Shown one piece after another: positions 24,873-33,122 of a stretch of DNA of 64,000 nt (the stretch's first letter is position 1; every line of letters starts with the position of its first letter). The position numbers and the translations under genes are program-made. The DNA is from Enhygromyxa salina (GTDB lineage: Bacteria; Myxococcota_A; Polyangia; Nannocystales; Nannocystaceae), in contig NZ_JMCC02000023.1 in assembly GCF_000737335.2 (NCBI RefSeq), positions 57,887 to 121,886 on the forward strand, given 5' to 3'. The notes under the pieces were generated by a model. That model saw only the letters and a program-made list of their open reading frames with translations. It did no database searches and was not told where the DNA came from.

Positions 24873-25892
24873 TCACCTCCGAGCGAGACGCGTCTGCATC
24901 CAATGCGGATACAGACTCGGCGGCGCCGTGAGCTCGGCGAGGCCCGCGAGTTCCTCTGCCGTCCACTCGATGTCGATCGCACCGAGGTTGTCCTCGAGCT
25001 GATCGACCCGCTTCGCCCCCACGATCACCGTGGAGATCCCGCGCTGCCGCAGCACCCACGAGAGCGCCAGCCGTGGAATCGTCGTGTCCTTCGCTTTCGC
25101 CAGCGCGTCGAGCTTCTCGACGAGATCGTAGCCCTTCTCCTTGTCGATGGGCGGGAAGTCGAAGGTCGTGCGGCGGGAGCCCTCGGGGCTCGCGTGGTCG
25201 CGGCGGTACTTGCCCGTGATGAAGCCACCGGCCAGCGGCGACCAGACCATGATGCCGAGGCCCTGGTCCTCGCACATTGGCACGAGGTCGAGCTCGAGCT
25301 CGCGACCGAGGAGCGAGTAGTAGGCCTGCAGCGAGACGAAGCGGGCGCTCGATCGTGCGAGGTCGTTGGCCTTGACCACCTGCCACGCCGTGAGGTTGGA
25401 GCAGCCGACGTAGCGAACCTTGCCCTGCTGCACGAGATCCTCGAGGGCGTGCATGGTCTCCTCGAGCGGGGTGAAGTCGTCGGGACCGTGGATCTGGTAG
25501 AGGTCGATGTGGTCGGTGCCGAGACGTCGCAGGCTCGCCTCACAGCCGGCGATGATGTGCTTGCGGGACAGGCCGACGTTGTTCATGTCGCCGGTGCCGT
25601 TGTCCGCGTCGTCGCTCATGGCCCCGCGGACCTTGGTGGCGATCACCACGGCGTCACGGCTCACGCCGAGTTCCTTCAGGGCCCCGCCGAGCAGCGTCTC
25701 CGACTGCCCACGACTGTAGATGTCGGCGGTGTCGAAGAAGTTGATGCCCCCATCGAGGGCGCGCTTCACCAGCGCGGTGGCCCCGTCCTGCTCGACCTGG
25801 CCGATGCCGTAGAAACCCTGACCAAAGGTCATGCACCCGAGGCAGAGCTCGGAGACGCGTAGACCGGTGTTACCCAAGAATCGATACTTCAT
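24873..25892 (-). CDS. aldo/keto reductase
   Basis: The 339-residue TIM-barrel oxidoreductase has the family catalytic set: Asp and Tyr in FFDTADIYSRGQSE, Lys in VIATKVRG and His in DLYQIHGPD. The NADPH-binding end has SWVLRQRGISTVIVGAKRVDQLEDNL. It is close to the YajO/Tas-type group that reduces aldehydes and ketones. ATG 25892 is preceded by a strong aggagga ribosome binding site. It is divergent from an AraC-family regulator 150 bp away, a common arrangement in which the regulator controls the reductase in response to a carbonyl compound. Confidence 0.95.
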   Translation of the reverse strand: MKYRFLGNTGLRVSELCLGCMTFGQGFYGIGQVEQDGATALVKRALDGGINFFDTADIYSRGQSETLLGGALKELGVSRDAVVIATKVRGAMSDDADNGTGDMNNVGLSRKHIIAGCEASLRRLGTDHIDLYQIHGPDDFTPLEETMHALEDLVQQGKVRYVGCSNLTAWQVVKANDLARSSARFVSLQAYYSLLGRELELDLVPMCEDQGLGIMVWSPLAGGFITGKYRRDHASPEGSRRTTFDFPPIDKEKGYDLVEKLDALAKAKDTTIPRLALSWVLRQRGISTVIVGAKRVDQLEDNLGAIDIEWTAEELAGLAELTAPPSLYPHWMQTRLARR

Positions 25893-26042
25893 GCCGTCCT
25901 CCTGTTTGTGATAGCGGCTGCTCGAACCCTAGGTCGCAGCCCGCGCGACTGCCACCGAAGATCCTGGCGAGGGTTTGCCTAATCCTGTCAGCGGGCACGG
26001 GCACGGTGGCTTTTTTGGTCGGAACCTGGTCAGATTCTGGCA

Positions 26043-26945
26043 ATGGCGACGGACTTCGTCGAGTTTCTGAACGCCCACACCCCGGCCGAGGGAACAACCG
26101 AGACGCACTGGCCCGGCTTGACCCTGTTCCGCAGGAGCGAGCCGACAGCGCGAACCTCGATGCTCTACAGCTCCAGCATCTGCTTCGTCGCCCAGGGTGC
26201 CAAGTGGGCCCACGTGGGCGGCGTGACCTACCGCTACGACCCGATGAACTACCTGGTGGTCTCGCTGCCACTCCCCGTAGAAGTGGAGATTCCCGAGGCC
26301 ACGCCCGAGAAGCCACTTTTGGGGCTCGTGCTTCAGGTCGACGTGGCGGAGGTCGGGCAGCTGCTGCTCGAGATGGAGGAGGCCGACGCCCAGATCGGAC
26401 GCCACGCGCAGCCGGGCATCTACGTCTCGCCGATCCACCCGGAGCTGGCGGACGCGATCACCCGCCTGACCAAGGCGTCGATCGACCGGGCACGTGCGCG
26501 TGTCCTCGGTCCCGGGGCGATGCGCGAGGTTCTGTTCCACATGCTGCGGGGGGACCAGGGCGAGCAACTGCGCCAGCTCGCCCTGAAAGCTGGCGCCGGT
26601 CGTGGCATCGCTCGAGCGGTGCGCCACCTACAAGATCACTTCGACCAGCCGACCGATGTGGACAGCCTCGCCCGCATGGTGGGCATGAGCGCCTCGACCC
26701 TCCATCGCAACTTCAAGGACGTGACCGCCCTGACGCCGATCCAATACCTCAAGACGATTCGCCTGCACCGGGCCCGCGTGCTGATGCTGAGCGCTGGACT
26801 CGGCGCTAGTGAGGCCGCCTTCCGTGTCGGCTATCAGAGCCAGTCGCAATTCGGTCGAGAGTTCAAGCGCCTGTTCGGCGCGACGCCGACCCAGGTCGTG
26901 CGGGAGGTGCAGGCCAGCTCCCCCGAGGCGCGGGCGGGCACTTGA
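26043..26945 (+). CDS. AraC-family transcriptional regulator
   Basis: The 300-residue protein has an AraC_N-type effector domain (~25-180, with SICFVAQGAKWAHVGGVTYRY and YLVVSLPLPVEVEI). The C-terminal double HTH (~195-295) has DVDSLARMVGMSASTLHRNFKDV and the second helix GYQSQSQFGREFKRLFGATP. This AraC_N type is typical of regulators of aldehyde or alcohol stress genes such as yqhC. It is transcribed away from the aldo/keto reductase gene, so the 25893-26042 gap should hold both promoters. An indirect repeat cgcagcccgcgcgactgc is present there, but no operator is certain. Confidence 0.94.
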   Translation: MATDFVEFLNAHTPAEGTTETHWPGLTLFRRSEPTARTSMLYSSSICFVAQGAKWAHVGGVTYRYDPMNYLVVSLPLPVEVEIPEATPEKPLLGLVLQVDVAEVGQLLLEMEEADAQIGRHAQPGIYVSPIHPELADAITRLTKASIDRARARVLGPGAMREVLFHMLRGDQGEQLRQLALKAGAGRGIARAVRHLQDHFDQPTDVDSLARMVGMSASTLHRNFKDVTALTPIQYLKTIRLHRARVLMLSAGLGASEAAFRVGYQSQSQFGREFKRLFGATPTQVVREVQASSPEARAGT

Positions 26946-27033
26946 TGAAGTCCAGTGCACGCCACCTCGCTTGGCCCTTGGTGCGCCCAACGACGACCGC
27001 GCCACATTGTCACCGCGTCATCGACGTACACGC

Positions 27034-27441
27034 TCATCGCGGTGCGGTGGCCTTTGGTGGCCGCACCATGCGGTCCATCAGGTGCTCTAGCGTAGCGGGC
27101 AGGTCGTTGCAGCGACCCATGTGCACGGCTGAGGTCTGGATGATCGAGCTACGCTTGGCCGTCAGCCAGTGGAAGCGCGCACGGGGCTGCAGCAGTCCGA
27201 TCGGCGCGGCGGATTCGCCACCGCGGCAGATCGCCGGGATCATCTCCAGGTGGCGACTCAGCGACTCGATGTCCAGCGTGGGGTCGAGCGCGCGCAGGCG
27301 CGTCTCGTCGAGTTCGATGCGCGCCTCCAGGAAGCCGGCGCGCTCGCACGACACGATGATGCCGACGTTGACGAATTCCTCCCGCTCCACGCGCGGCACC
27401 ACGCGGATCACCGCGTAGTCGTAGGTGTCATCCCCGTGCAC
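27034..27441 (-). CDS. DUF3037 family protein
   Basis: The 135-residue protein has the DUF3037 signature: YDYAVIRVVPRVEREEFVNVGIIVSC near the start, LRALDPTLDIESLSRHLE in the middle and ARFHWLTAKRSSIIQTSAVHMG near the end. In many bacteria this domain is encoded directly after a HipA-like kinase gene. The same holds here, because the upstream overlapping frame is the C-terminal stump of such a kinase. The start is GTG 27441, which overlaps the stump's end by 14 bp. With its partner truncated, the gene may be inactive. Confidence 0.8.
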   Translation of the reverse strand: MHGDDTYDYAVIRVVPRVEREEFVNVGIIVSCERAGFLEARIELDETRLRALDPTLDIESLSRHLEMIPAICRGGESAAPIGLLQPRARFHWLTAKRSSIIQTSAVHMGRCNDLPATLEHLMDRMVRPPKATAPR

Positions 27442-27625
27442 GGACCGCCTCCTGCACGAACGCTCCGCGCTCCGTCACGCGCCGCGTCAGATGGGCCACA
27501 TAAGCCGCGCCCTGGTTCGCCGGATCCCCGAACGCGTCCGGCCCCTGCAGCCAGGCATCGGGCACGTCCGCCACGATGCCGGCGATCACGTCGTCGAACA
27601 ACGGAGATCGGCGAGAGCTGAGCTT
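27428..27625 (-). pseudogene. HipA-like kinase, C-terminal stump
   Basis: Only the last ~60 residues are recognisable: LFDDVIAGIVADVPDAWLQG, FGDPANQGAAYVAHLTRRV, FVQEAV. This tail is typical of the small HipA-like kinase family that precedes DUF3037. The upstream frame turns to Arg/Ser-rich non-coding sequence at ~27625, so the kinase body has been deleted. Confidence 0.6.
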
Positions 27626-28046
27626 GGACCTGGTAGACCGGCTGGTCGTTCGTCCGCTCGAGTGATCACCGAGTCTCAGCGGACTCAGGGCGCGAACAGG
27701 TCGACAATCTGCGCATGGACGGAGGCTGCGGCGAACGCGCCGCTCAGGCGAGTTTGGTCGTGCCCGGTGATGAGCGCGTCCCGGAACCGGCGGGCTCACG
27801 ATCCCCCGAATCGCTGTCCTCATCACCAGGCAGACCTTCGTGCCGGTCGCGTGCCAAAGTGTGCACTTCGCGAAGTGCATGGGCGCACGCGTTGCGTTTG
27901 AATTTTAGTACTTAGATAGGCACATTCCCCAGACGTCCAACGGTAAACGCGAGCTTCGCAATATGGACAGCGGGTGCGGTGCACGTCCCCCTCGTTCATG
28001 GACGCTGTTGGATTGTGACAACGAGAATCAACGAGGAGAACCATAA
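27626..28046. other. intergenic, non-coding
   Basis: No coherent gene is seen. The part nearest the DM9 gene (27890-28046) is AT-richer than the surroundings and probably contains its promoter. A clear ribosome binding site (cgaggagaacc) lies just before ATG 28047. Confidence 0.5.
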
Positions 28047-28469
28047 ATGAGCTGGAAAAACGCAAACGATGGACGAATTCCCGATGGCGCGACAAAGGTT
28101 GGATACGAGTCCAACGGAGAACCGCTGTACCTCGCGCGCGCGGAGTACGACGGAGGTGTCCACATTGGTAAGGTGCGCCTGGCGTTCGGCGGAGCCAATA
28201 TTCCCTATGGTGGCAAAGAGGTCAAAGTCACGAAGTACGAGGTGTTCTGTGGTCGAGCGCGCTGGATGACTGCCACCCAAGGGCAAATCCCCGACGACGC
28301 CATCAAGTACGGCCAAGAGGCCAACGGGGAGCCGCTGTTCGCCGCCCGGGCCAAACACGCAAACGGGCTGCACCCGGGCAAGGTGCGCCTGGCGTTCGGC
28401 GCGGCCAACATCCCCTACGGTGGCAAGGAGCTCAAAGAGACCACCTACGAGGTCCTGGTCGAGCGTTAG
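28047..28469 (+). CDS. DM9 / DUF3421 repeat protein
   Basis: The 140-residue protein consists of two tandem repeats (about 1-69 and 70-140). Each follows the DM9 pattern: W-x-G-x-IPDxAxKxGxExNGEPLYxARA, then GKVRLAFGxANIPYGGKE and YEVL. DM9 (DUF3421) domains are mainly known from animal lectin-like proteins that bind mannose, and also occur in some bacteria. No signal peptide is present, so the protein is cytoplasmic or released by lysis or another route. A strong ribosome binding site precedes the ATG and a perfect hairpin follows the stop, so it is a free-standing, well-expressed transcription unit amid decayed DNA. The ligand is unknown. Confidence 0.88.
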   Translation: MSWKNANDGRIPDGATKVGYESNGEPLYLARAEYDGGVHIGKVRLAFGGANIPYGGKEVKVTKYEVFCGRARWMTATQGQIPDDAIKYGQEANGEPLFAARAKHANGLHPGKVRLAFGAANIPYGGKELKETTYEVLVER

Positions 28470-28490
28470 CGCGACAGGGAGTGGTTTGGA

Positions 28491-28525
28491 TGGGCGCTCG
28501 CCTGGCAACGCCAGGCGAGCGCCCA
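28491..28525. terminator. perfect 16-bp hairpin between convergent genes
   Basis: TGGGCGCTCGCCTGGC (28491-28506) and its exact complement (28510-28525) enclose an AAC loop. It lies 22 bp after the DM9 stop and 1 bp before the end of the convergent VCBS fragment. There is no T-run, so termination would rely on the stem itself. Confidence 0.8.
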
Positions 28526-28526
28526 C

Positions 28527-29216
28527 TCAGGGATTGGACAATACGATCCCGATCGCCTGTTCGAGGTGGAGCGCACAAGCAAAATCCATGGCGAGATCGC
28601 CGTCGAGATCCGCTGCGATCACGTGGCGAGGATTCAGACCGACAGCGAAGGTCTGGGCGAACTCGAGCCCGCCGCTGCCACCACCAAGCAGCAAGGTCAC
28701 GGTCCCGCCGTCATGGTCGGCCGAGATGACGTCGGGGTTCCCGTCTGCGTCAAAGTCGGCCGCGGCCACGCCTCGTGGTTTGATGCCCACCGCGAAGTTC
28801 GTCGGGCTCTCGAGCCCGCCCGCGCCGTCGTTGAGCAGCACCGACACATGCGCTTCAGCCCGGCTGACGACGACGATGTCGGCCCAGCCGTCGCCGTCGA
28901 AATCGGCGGTGTCGAGGCCCTCGGGCGCCCCGTCACCGGTCGGGTATGCAACCATCGAGTCGAACCCACCTTGGCCGTTTGCTGACAAAACTCCGATCTC
29001 ATCCGCGCCGGCGCACACCACCACGATATCGAGGCGCCCGTCACCATCCATGTCGACGGTGATCAAGTCGACGGGCGACTTCGATACATCGTAGTTGGCG
29101 TCGCCCCCAAAGAACTGCCCGCTGCCGTCGTTGGTGAGCACCCGGACGTCGTCGTCGTCGGCCGCGACGACGGCGATGTCGTTGGCCACCGCCTCGGTAC
29201 CGGCGCCCGCGAGGTC
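28527..29216 (-). pseudogene. FG-GAP/VCBS repeat protein, N-terminally truncated
   Basis: About 225 residues of FG-GAP/VCBS repeats (VDMDGDGRLDIVVV, ADFDGDGWADIVVV, AADFDADGNPDVISA, AADLDGDLAMDFACA) have Asp-rich calcium-binding loops. Such repeats form beta-propellers in secreted proteins. Here the frame begins inside the repeats (GTEAVANDIAVVAADDDD) with no signal peptide. It abuts an IS21 fragment at ~29215, so the exported N-terminus was lost. The C-terminal end appears natural and stops beside the hairpin terminator. Confidence 0.75.
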
Positions 29217-29595
29217 GCTCGGCTGCTCGGGATGAGCCCCAACACCGAGCGTGACTACCGACTCGCGCTCAGCGAGGCCGGCCTGCTCGAGGGCAACTTA
29301 GACGACCTACCCGAGCTCGTGATCCTCCGCGCCGCGATCGAGGTCACCAGGCCCGCCAAGCCACCGGCACAGCAGCAGCAATCCTCGCCTGACAAACTGG
29401 GTGCTCGAGGTCGCCGGTCAGCGCAAGCACGGGACCACGCACAAGCGGCCGCTCAAGGTCTTCGAAGCGATCGAGAGGGCCAAGATGCTCCCGCTGCCAA
29501 CGCTCCGCTGGGAGCCGATCTCGTGGCGTCAGCCGATGCTCCAGCGTGACTGCCACGCGCTCGTCGACGGTGCCCGCTACTCCGCGCCGTGGGTG
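29213..29595 (+). mobile_element. IS21-family istA remnant with internal deletion and frameshift
   Basis: LLGMSPNTERDYRLALSEAG then LLEGNLDDLPEL is the N-terminal HTH segment of an IstA-type transposase. After a jump near 29390 a different frame gives LEVAGQRKHGTTHKRPLKVF and RDCHALVDGARYSAPW, which belong to the C-terminal part of the same protein. The catalytic DDE core between them is missing. It is not a fragment of the intact IS21 element at the right edge, whose C-terminal sequence differs. Confidence 0.72.
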
Positions 29596-29731
29596 CGATG
29601 CGCTTGATGAAGATCGCCAACAAGCCCGACGACATCGCATGGGCGCTCGCCGATCTGGGCCTCGGTGCCCGTCCGCCTCCACGGCCAAGGCCAGCCCTAG
29701 CTGGCCAGCTCGAGCTCGACTTCGCGGCGTG
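29596..29731 (+). mobile_element. IS91-type transposase tail remnant (copy 2)
   Basis: The frame GAMRLMKIANKPDDIAWALA then DLGLGARPPPRPRP and GQLELDFAA-stop matches the tails at ~35030-35167 and 35500-35641. It directly follows the IS21 remnant. About 40 codons remain. Confidence 0.7.
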
Positions 29732-29948
29732 AGCGACCCGACTCTGCTCGAGTTGTGATCGTCGAGCCGTGCCTCGGGTGCACGGGGCCGGCTTCGTTCG
29801 GCGGCGACATCGCGGCGAACGGGTCCTGCCCGGCAGCTGATCCGTCCGCGATGCGCCTCGCCGGCCGACGAGCACGCCAAGCGTGGGGTGGCGCAATGTT
29901 CACGCATCCTGCGACCCCGCATTGGATGTCTTGTCCGCCTGAGGGGCG
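29732..29948. other. intergenic, no gene seen
   Basis: This short stretch lies between the IS91 tail and the end of the cysteine-rich lipoprotein region. No reading frame with coding character is visible. Confidence 0.4.
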
Positions 29949-30076
29949 TCAGGGCGTGCAGGTGATCGACGTGATCTCGGTGCTGTCTTGGATGTGACCG
30001 TCACCGCAGAACGCTTCGACGCAGGTGACTCGGATGCAGGCGTCGGTGTCGAGTTCGTTGCCGAAGACCCGCCAAT

Positions 30077-30916
30077 TCACGCCGGTGGCACCGGAAAATC
30101 GAGCATCCAGCACACGTAGTTCTCACCGACCTCGCATTGGGAGGTCTCAGGCCGACACCAACTGCTCTCCAGCGTCGTCATCGATGTCCAAACGATGGCG
30201 CAATTCGACCAGTCCTCCGGATCACAGGCGTCGCCAGTCTCGAGTTGCGGAACACATGACCCACTTTGTGTCTCGCAAAATGATGCGATGCCACATTCAT
30301 AAGGCGACTCGCACGCCTCACCGTCTGCTGTCCGGGACTGGCATGTGGCGTCAGGGGCACAGCGCAAGTCGACTCCACAGGACTGAACATGATGAGGTAT
30401 GCAGCTGTCGCCGACCTGCTTGGAGACGATCACCGAGTCGTCCAGCGCACATAGTCCAGTAGACAGATTACAGGTTGCTCCCGCCTCGCAAGAACCACCT
30501 GGCATCGCAGCTCGCATGCGAGGGTCTCGCTCACAAGCTGCGCCAAGCGGGACCGCACCCGTAATCGCTGTACAGTCGAACGCGATCTCCGCTGCATCTG
30601 AGCACCCCAGAGTCTTTAACTTGGCCAGCACGCCATCGAAGCAATCTTCGTCGAAGCCGGAGATTTCGGCGGTCGCAGCTTCGAAGGCGGCAATTACGTC
30701 TGACCTACATTCTTCCTGCGAGGCGTAGTGCTCACACCCGCAGGCAGCCTCAGCTTCGCACAGCTGGTCAGCGTAGCGTTCGGCGGCGTCGGCTGGAAGG
30801 GGTGCGGGGAGGACCCGATCGCTGCAACCGTTGCACGAACAGCCGAAGAGGAACTGCAACGCGCCGATCATCAGTAAACGCGCGTTGCCTTTGTGGTTTC
30901 CAGAATGGGTCGTCAT
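30077..30916 (-). CDS. secreted cysteine-rich lipoprotein, unknown
   Basis: The 279-residue product has a hydrophobic signal ending in a lipobox (LLMIGALQFLFGC). The mature protein carries more than 25 Cys in patterns such as CEAGATCNLSTGLC, CAPDATCQSR and CESPYECGIASFCETQSGSC. This Cys-rich plan (Dickkopf-like modules) is typical of myxobacterial surface lipoproteins. Its ATG overlaps the stop of the upstream PDZ gene. The frame ends at 30077. In another frame a coherent Cys-containing tail (GNELDTDACIRVTCVEAFCG, ending in ITSITCTP) continues to a stop at 29949. The true C-terminus may therefore have been separated by a frameshift around 30080-30100. Confidence 0.7.
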   Translation of the reverse strand: MTTHSGNHKGNARLLMIGALQFLFGCSCNGCSDRVLPAPLPADAAERYADQLCEAEAACGCEHYASQEECRSDVIAAFEAATAEISGFDEDCFDGVLAKLKTLGCSDAAEIAFDCTAITGAVPLGAACERDPRMRAAMPGGSCEAGATCNLSTGLCALDDSVIVSKQVGDSCIPHHVQSCGVDLRCAPDATCQSRTADGEACESPYECGIASFCETQSGSCVPQLETGDACDPEDWSNCAIVWTSMTTLESSWCRPETSQCEVGENYVCWMLDFPVPPA

Positions 30917-31200
30917 GGAATCAGTTCGTAGTAGAGTGTAAAGGGTGATGTCCTGGAACGACTTGTGACCAAATCATAGTCTGTTTCGCCCGCGATCCAC
31001 AACGCTACTGCTGCGGTGATGAGGTCATCTTTGCTGTCGAGATCGACGCCATTTATACTGACGAACCTGTCACCGTCCTGCAATCCAAGTAGATCGGCGA
31101 GAACGCCCGAACTGATATTATCTACGCCGTAGACAGGCGCTGAGGCATGAACGGTGATGTGCGCATCCTCGCAGTAGACTAGTTCCGACGGATCTAGCAT
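30913..31200 (-). CDS. PDZ-domain protein, probably N-terminally truncated
   Basis: The 95-residue frame contains a PDZ-like module (SSGVLADLLGLQDGDRFVSI then NGVDLDSKDDLITA) as in the GspC-type periplasmic proteins of myxobacteria. There is no signal peptide or membrane anchor, and an IS66 fragment begins 8 bp upstream of the ATG. The exported N-terminal half was probably removed by the element. It overlaps the downstream lipoprotein start by 4 bp, so the two were an operon. GspC-like PDZ proteins normally bind secretion substrates; here function is doubtful. Confidence 0.6.
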   Translation of the reverse strand: MLDPSELVYCEDAHITVHASAPVYGVDNISSGVLADLLGLQDGDRFVSINGVDLDSKDDLITAAVALWIAGETDYDLVTSRSRTSPFTLYYELIP

Positions 31201-31207
31201 TGTTTCC

Positions 31208-31636
31208 TCAGCGCAGCGCCTTGAAGGCTCCTATCACGAGGGCAGCTCGCGTGTCGCCACTATCGAGCGCCTTCGCGAAGTAGCGCCGCGCGTGCATGTT
31301 GCACGCGCAGTCGATCAGATTCTCGCGTTTGCACTGCTCGACAAAGAGCATGTCCATGTCGATCACGATGATACCCGTGCGCAACGCCAGGATGTCGCTC
31401 GGGCCACGCTCGTCTGGGTGCTGCCCACGCGCCTTTTTGGTCGACGCGTAAAAGAATGCCGCGACCTCGGGCTTCGTCGCGCTCGCGCCCGCCGTGCCCC
31501 ACAGCGTGCCGCGGCGCTTGCCGTTCGGGTGGGCACGATCCAGCACGTCGAGGCCGCTGCCGTCGAGGTGCATCACCTTCGCGGCGAGGACCTGATCGCT
31601 CGCCTCGAGCCACAGCGGTCGTAGCAGCTCCGCCAC
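31208..31636 (-). mobile_element. IS66-family transposase fragment
   Basis: The 142-codon frame shows the IS66 TnpC core: VLAAKVMHLDGSGLDVLD (first catalytic Asp region), KRRGTLWGTAG, a shortened middle and CNMHARRYFAKALDSGD, equivalent to the conserved CWAHARRKF motif. Both the N-terminal zinc part and the C-terminal part are absent, so the element is dead. Confidence 0.75.
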
Positions 31637-31664
31637 CCAGCATCAAGCGCTGGAGGCCACGTGG

Positions 31665-31832
31665 AGGTCCTTGATGGAGATGCGTGGCGGGTGGGTGCTC
31701 GAGGTGGACATAGCGAGCTTCTTCGACGAGATCGATCATGGACACCTGCGAGGGATCCTTCGCCAACGAGTGCGAGACGGGGTGCTGCTGCGCCTGCTCG
31801 GAAAGTGGCTCAACGCGGGCGTGTTCGACGGT
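31665..31832 (+). mobile_element. group II intron reverse-transcriptase fragment
   Basis: RGGWVLEVDIASFFDEIDHG then HLRGILRQRVRDGVLLRLLG and KWLNAGVF is a classic group II intron maturase block (the DI-x-x-FF-D-x-I-DH segment of the palm). It is preceded and followed by unrelated IS sequence, and no intron RNA domains were found. Confidence 0.75.
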
Positions 31833-31934
31833 TGGGCTCGGGCCCAGGCCACCGCCGCGGCCGAGGCCGCCCTTCTCGACAATCCGTCGCAACCTCAATC
31901 CTTCACGCTGAGCCCGAACCCCGCGTGTCACGCA
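31833..31934 (+). mobile_element. IS91-type tail DNA joined to a 62-bp repeat
   Basis: The DNA gttgggctcgggcccaggcc followed by accgccgcggccgaggccgc matches the IS91-type tail at ~35090. At 31873 it switches to a 62-bp sequence that recurs at 35287-35348 with one mismatch. Confidence 0.7.
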
Positions 31935-32122
31935 CGTGAACCCACGTGTCGCGCAGACTCGGACCCCATTCGGAAGTCCTCTACGCAGACCACTCCGAAC
32001 AAAGGCAAATTGAGGCGTCGCATGCCGGCATGATAACCGGCAAGCGAAGCCCCAATCAGCACGACCACCGCCATCCGAACGCGCGGCAAGCGTGCAGGCC
32101 CGCCCCGCGGACGGGTGTTTTG
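31935..32122. other. intergenic, no gene seen
   Basis: Debris lies between the IS91 tail and the end of the DUF1428 gene. Nothing recognisable. Confidence 0.4.
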
Positions 32123-32485
32123 TCAGGACTCGTTGGTGTCCATGACCACGTCGAAGCCGCCGAAGATCATCCGCATGCCGTCGAAGGGCATGGGGCTGTC
32201 GCCCATCACCTGCTCCATCTCTGCCATGACCTTCGGCATTCCCGCGTCCCGAGTGGCCTTGTCAGGCCACTCGATCCATGACCAGACGACCACTTCGTCA
32301 TCCGTGGCCTTGACCGCGCGATAGAAGTCCGTGACCTTGCCCTTGGGCACGTCGCTGCCCCAGCACTCGACGATGCGGGTGGCCCCATGCTTGCGGAACA
32401 CGGGGGCTGCCTTGATGGCGTGTTCGATGTATTGGGCTTTGTTGGCGGTTGGTACCGCTGCGAGTAATCCGTCGACGTAGCTCAT
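32123..32485 (-). CDS. DUF1428 family protein
   Basis: The 120-residue protein begins MSYVDGLLAAVPTANKAQYI and contains FRKHGATRIVECWGSDVPKG, VVVWSWIEWPDKATRDAGM and DGMRMIFGGFDVVM. These are diagnostic for DUF1428, a dimeric alpha/beta-barrel (NIPSNAP/ABM-like) family of unknown function. It is the last gene of the ECF sigma - VOC - DUF1428 run. DUF1428 and VOC genes are frequent companions of ECF sigma factors with a C-terminal SnoaL-like domain. Confidence 0.92.
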   Translation of the reverse strand: MSYVDGLLAAVPTANKAQYIEHAIKAAPVFRKHGATRIVECWGSDVPKGKVTDFYRAVKATDDEVVVWSWIEWPDKATRDAGMPKVMAEMEQVMGDSPMPFDGMRMIFGGFDVVMDTNES

Positions 32486-32614
32486 TGGTGTGTCCTTTGT
32501 TTGCTGACTTGTTAGCTGAGGTTGTTGAACGGCGCGCCTGGGGTAGTTGCAGTGTCCGGCGCATTGGAGACAGGTCCTGCAACATGACTTTGGCGATTGT
32601 ATGATCGCCCGAAT

Positions 32615-33022
32615 TTAATGCGGCTGCAGGGCCGCCGGATCCATCCACATCACCTCCCAGTGGTGGCCGTCGGGGTCGTAGAAGCTCCAGCCATACATGA
32701 ACCCAAGGTCCTGCGGGTCCATGGCGTGGGCACCACCAGCCGCGACGGCGGTTGCGACCAGCGCATCGACCTCCTCGCGGCTCTCGCAGGAGAGCGCCAG
32801 GAGGGCCTCGGTCTGACGGCTGGTGTCGCAGAGCTCCTTCTTGGTGAAGGTCTGGAAGTACTTGCGCACGAGGAGCATCACGAACGCCTCCTCGCTGACG
32901 ATCATGCACGCGGCGTTCTCGTCGGTGAAGCGAGGCTCGAACTCGAAGCCGAGCTTGCGGAAGAAGGACATGGACCGGCTCAGGTCGGAGACGGCGAGGT
33001 TGACGAACAGTTTGCGAGTCAT
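32615..33022 (-). CDS. VOC (glyoxalase-fold) family protein
   Basis: The 135-residue protein shows the paired beta-alpha-beta modules of the vicinal oxygen chelate fold: KLFVNLAVSDLSRSMSFFRK at the start, EEAFVMLLVRKYFQTF, and GWSFYDPDGHHWEVMWMDP at the end. The His and Glu of HHWEV are candidate metal ligands. This extradiol/lactoylglutathione-lyase-like subgroup is usually unassigned. It follows the sigma-factor gene by 100 bp and precedes DUF1428 by 130 bp, both on the same strand. Confidence 0.92.
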   Translation of the reverse strand: MTRKLFVNLAVSDLSRSMSFFRKLGFEFEPRFTDENAACMIVSEEAFVMLLVRKYFQTFTKKELCDTSRQTEALLALSCESREEVDALVATAVAAGGAHAMDPQDLGFMYGWSFYDPDGHHWEVMWMDPAALQPH

Positions 33023-33122
33023 GGGAGATCCTGTGGTTGCTCGCGGCCGGTGCTCGGCCGCGTTTGTCAGTTGGACTCGACGGGCTCGGGGAATTCATCG
33101 GTCTCCCCAAAAAAATCGCAGC

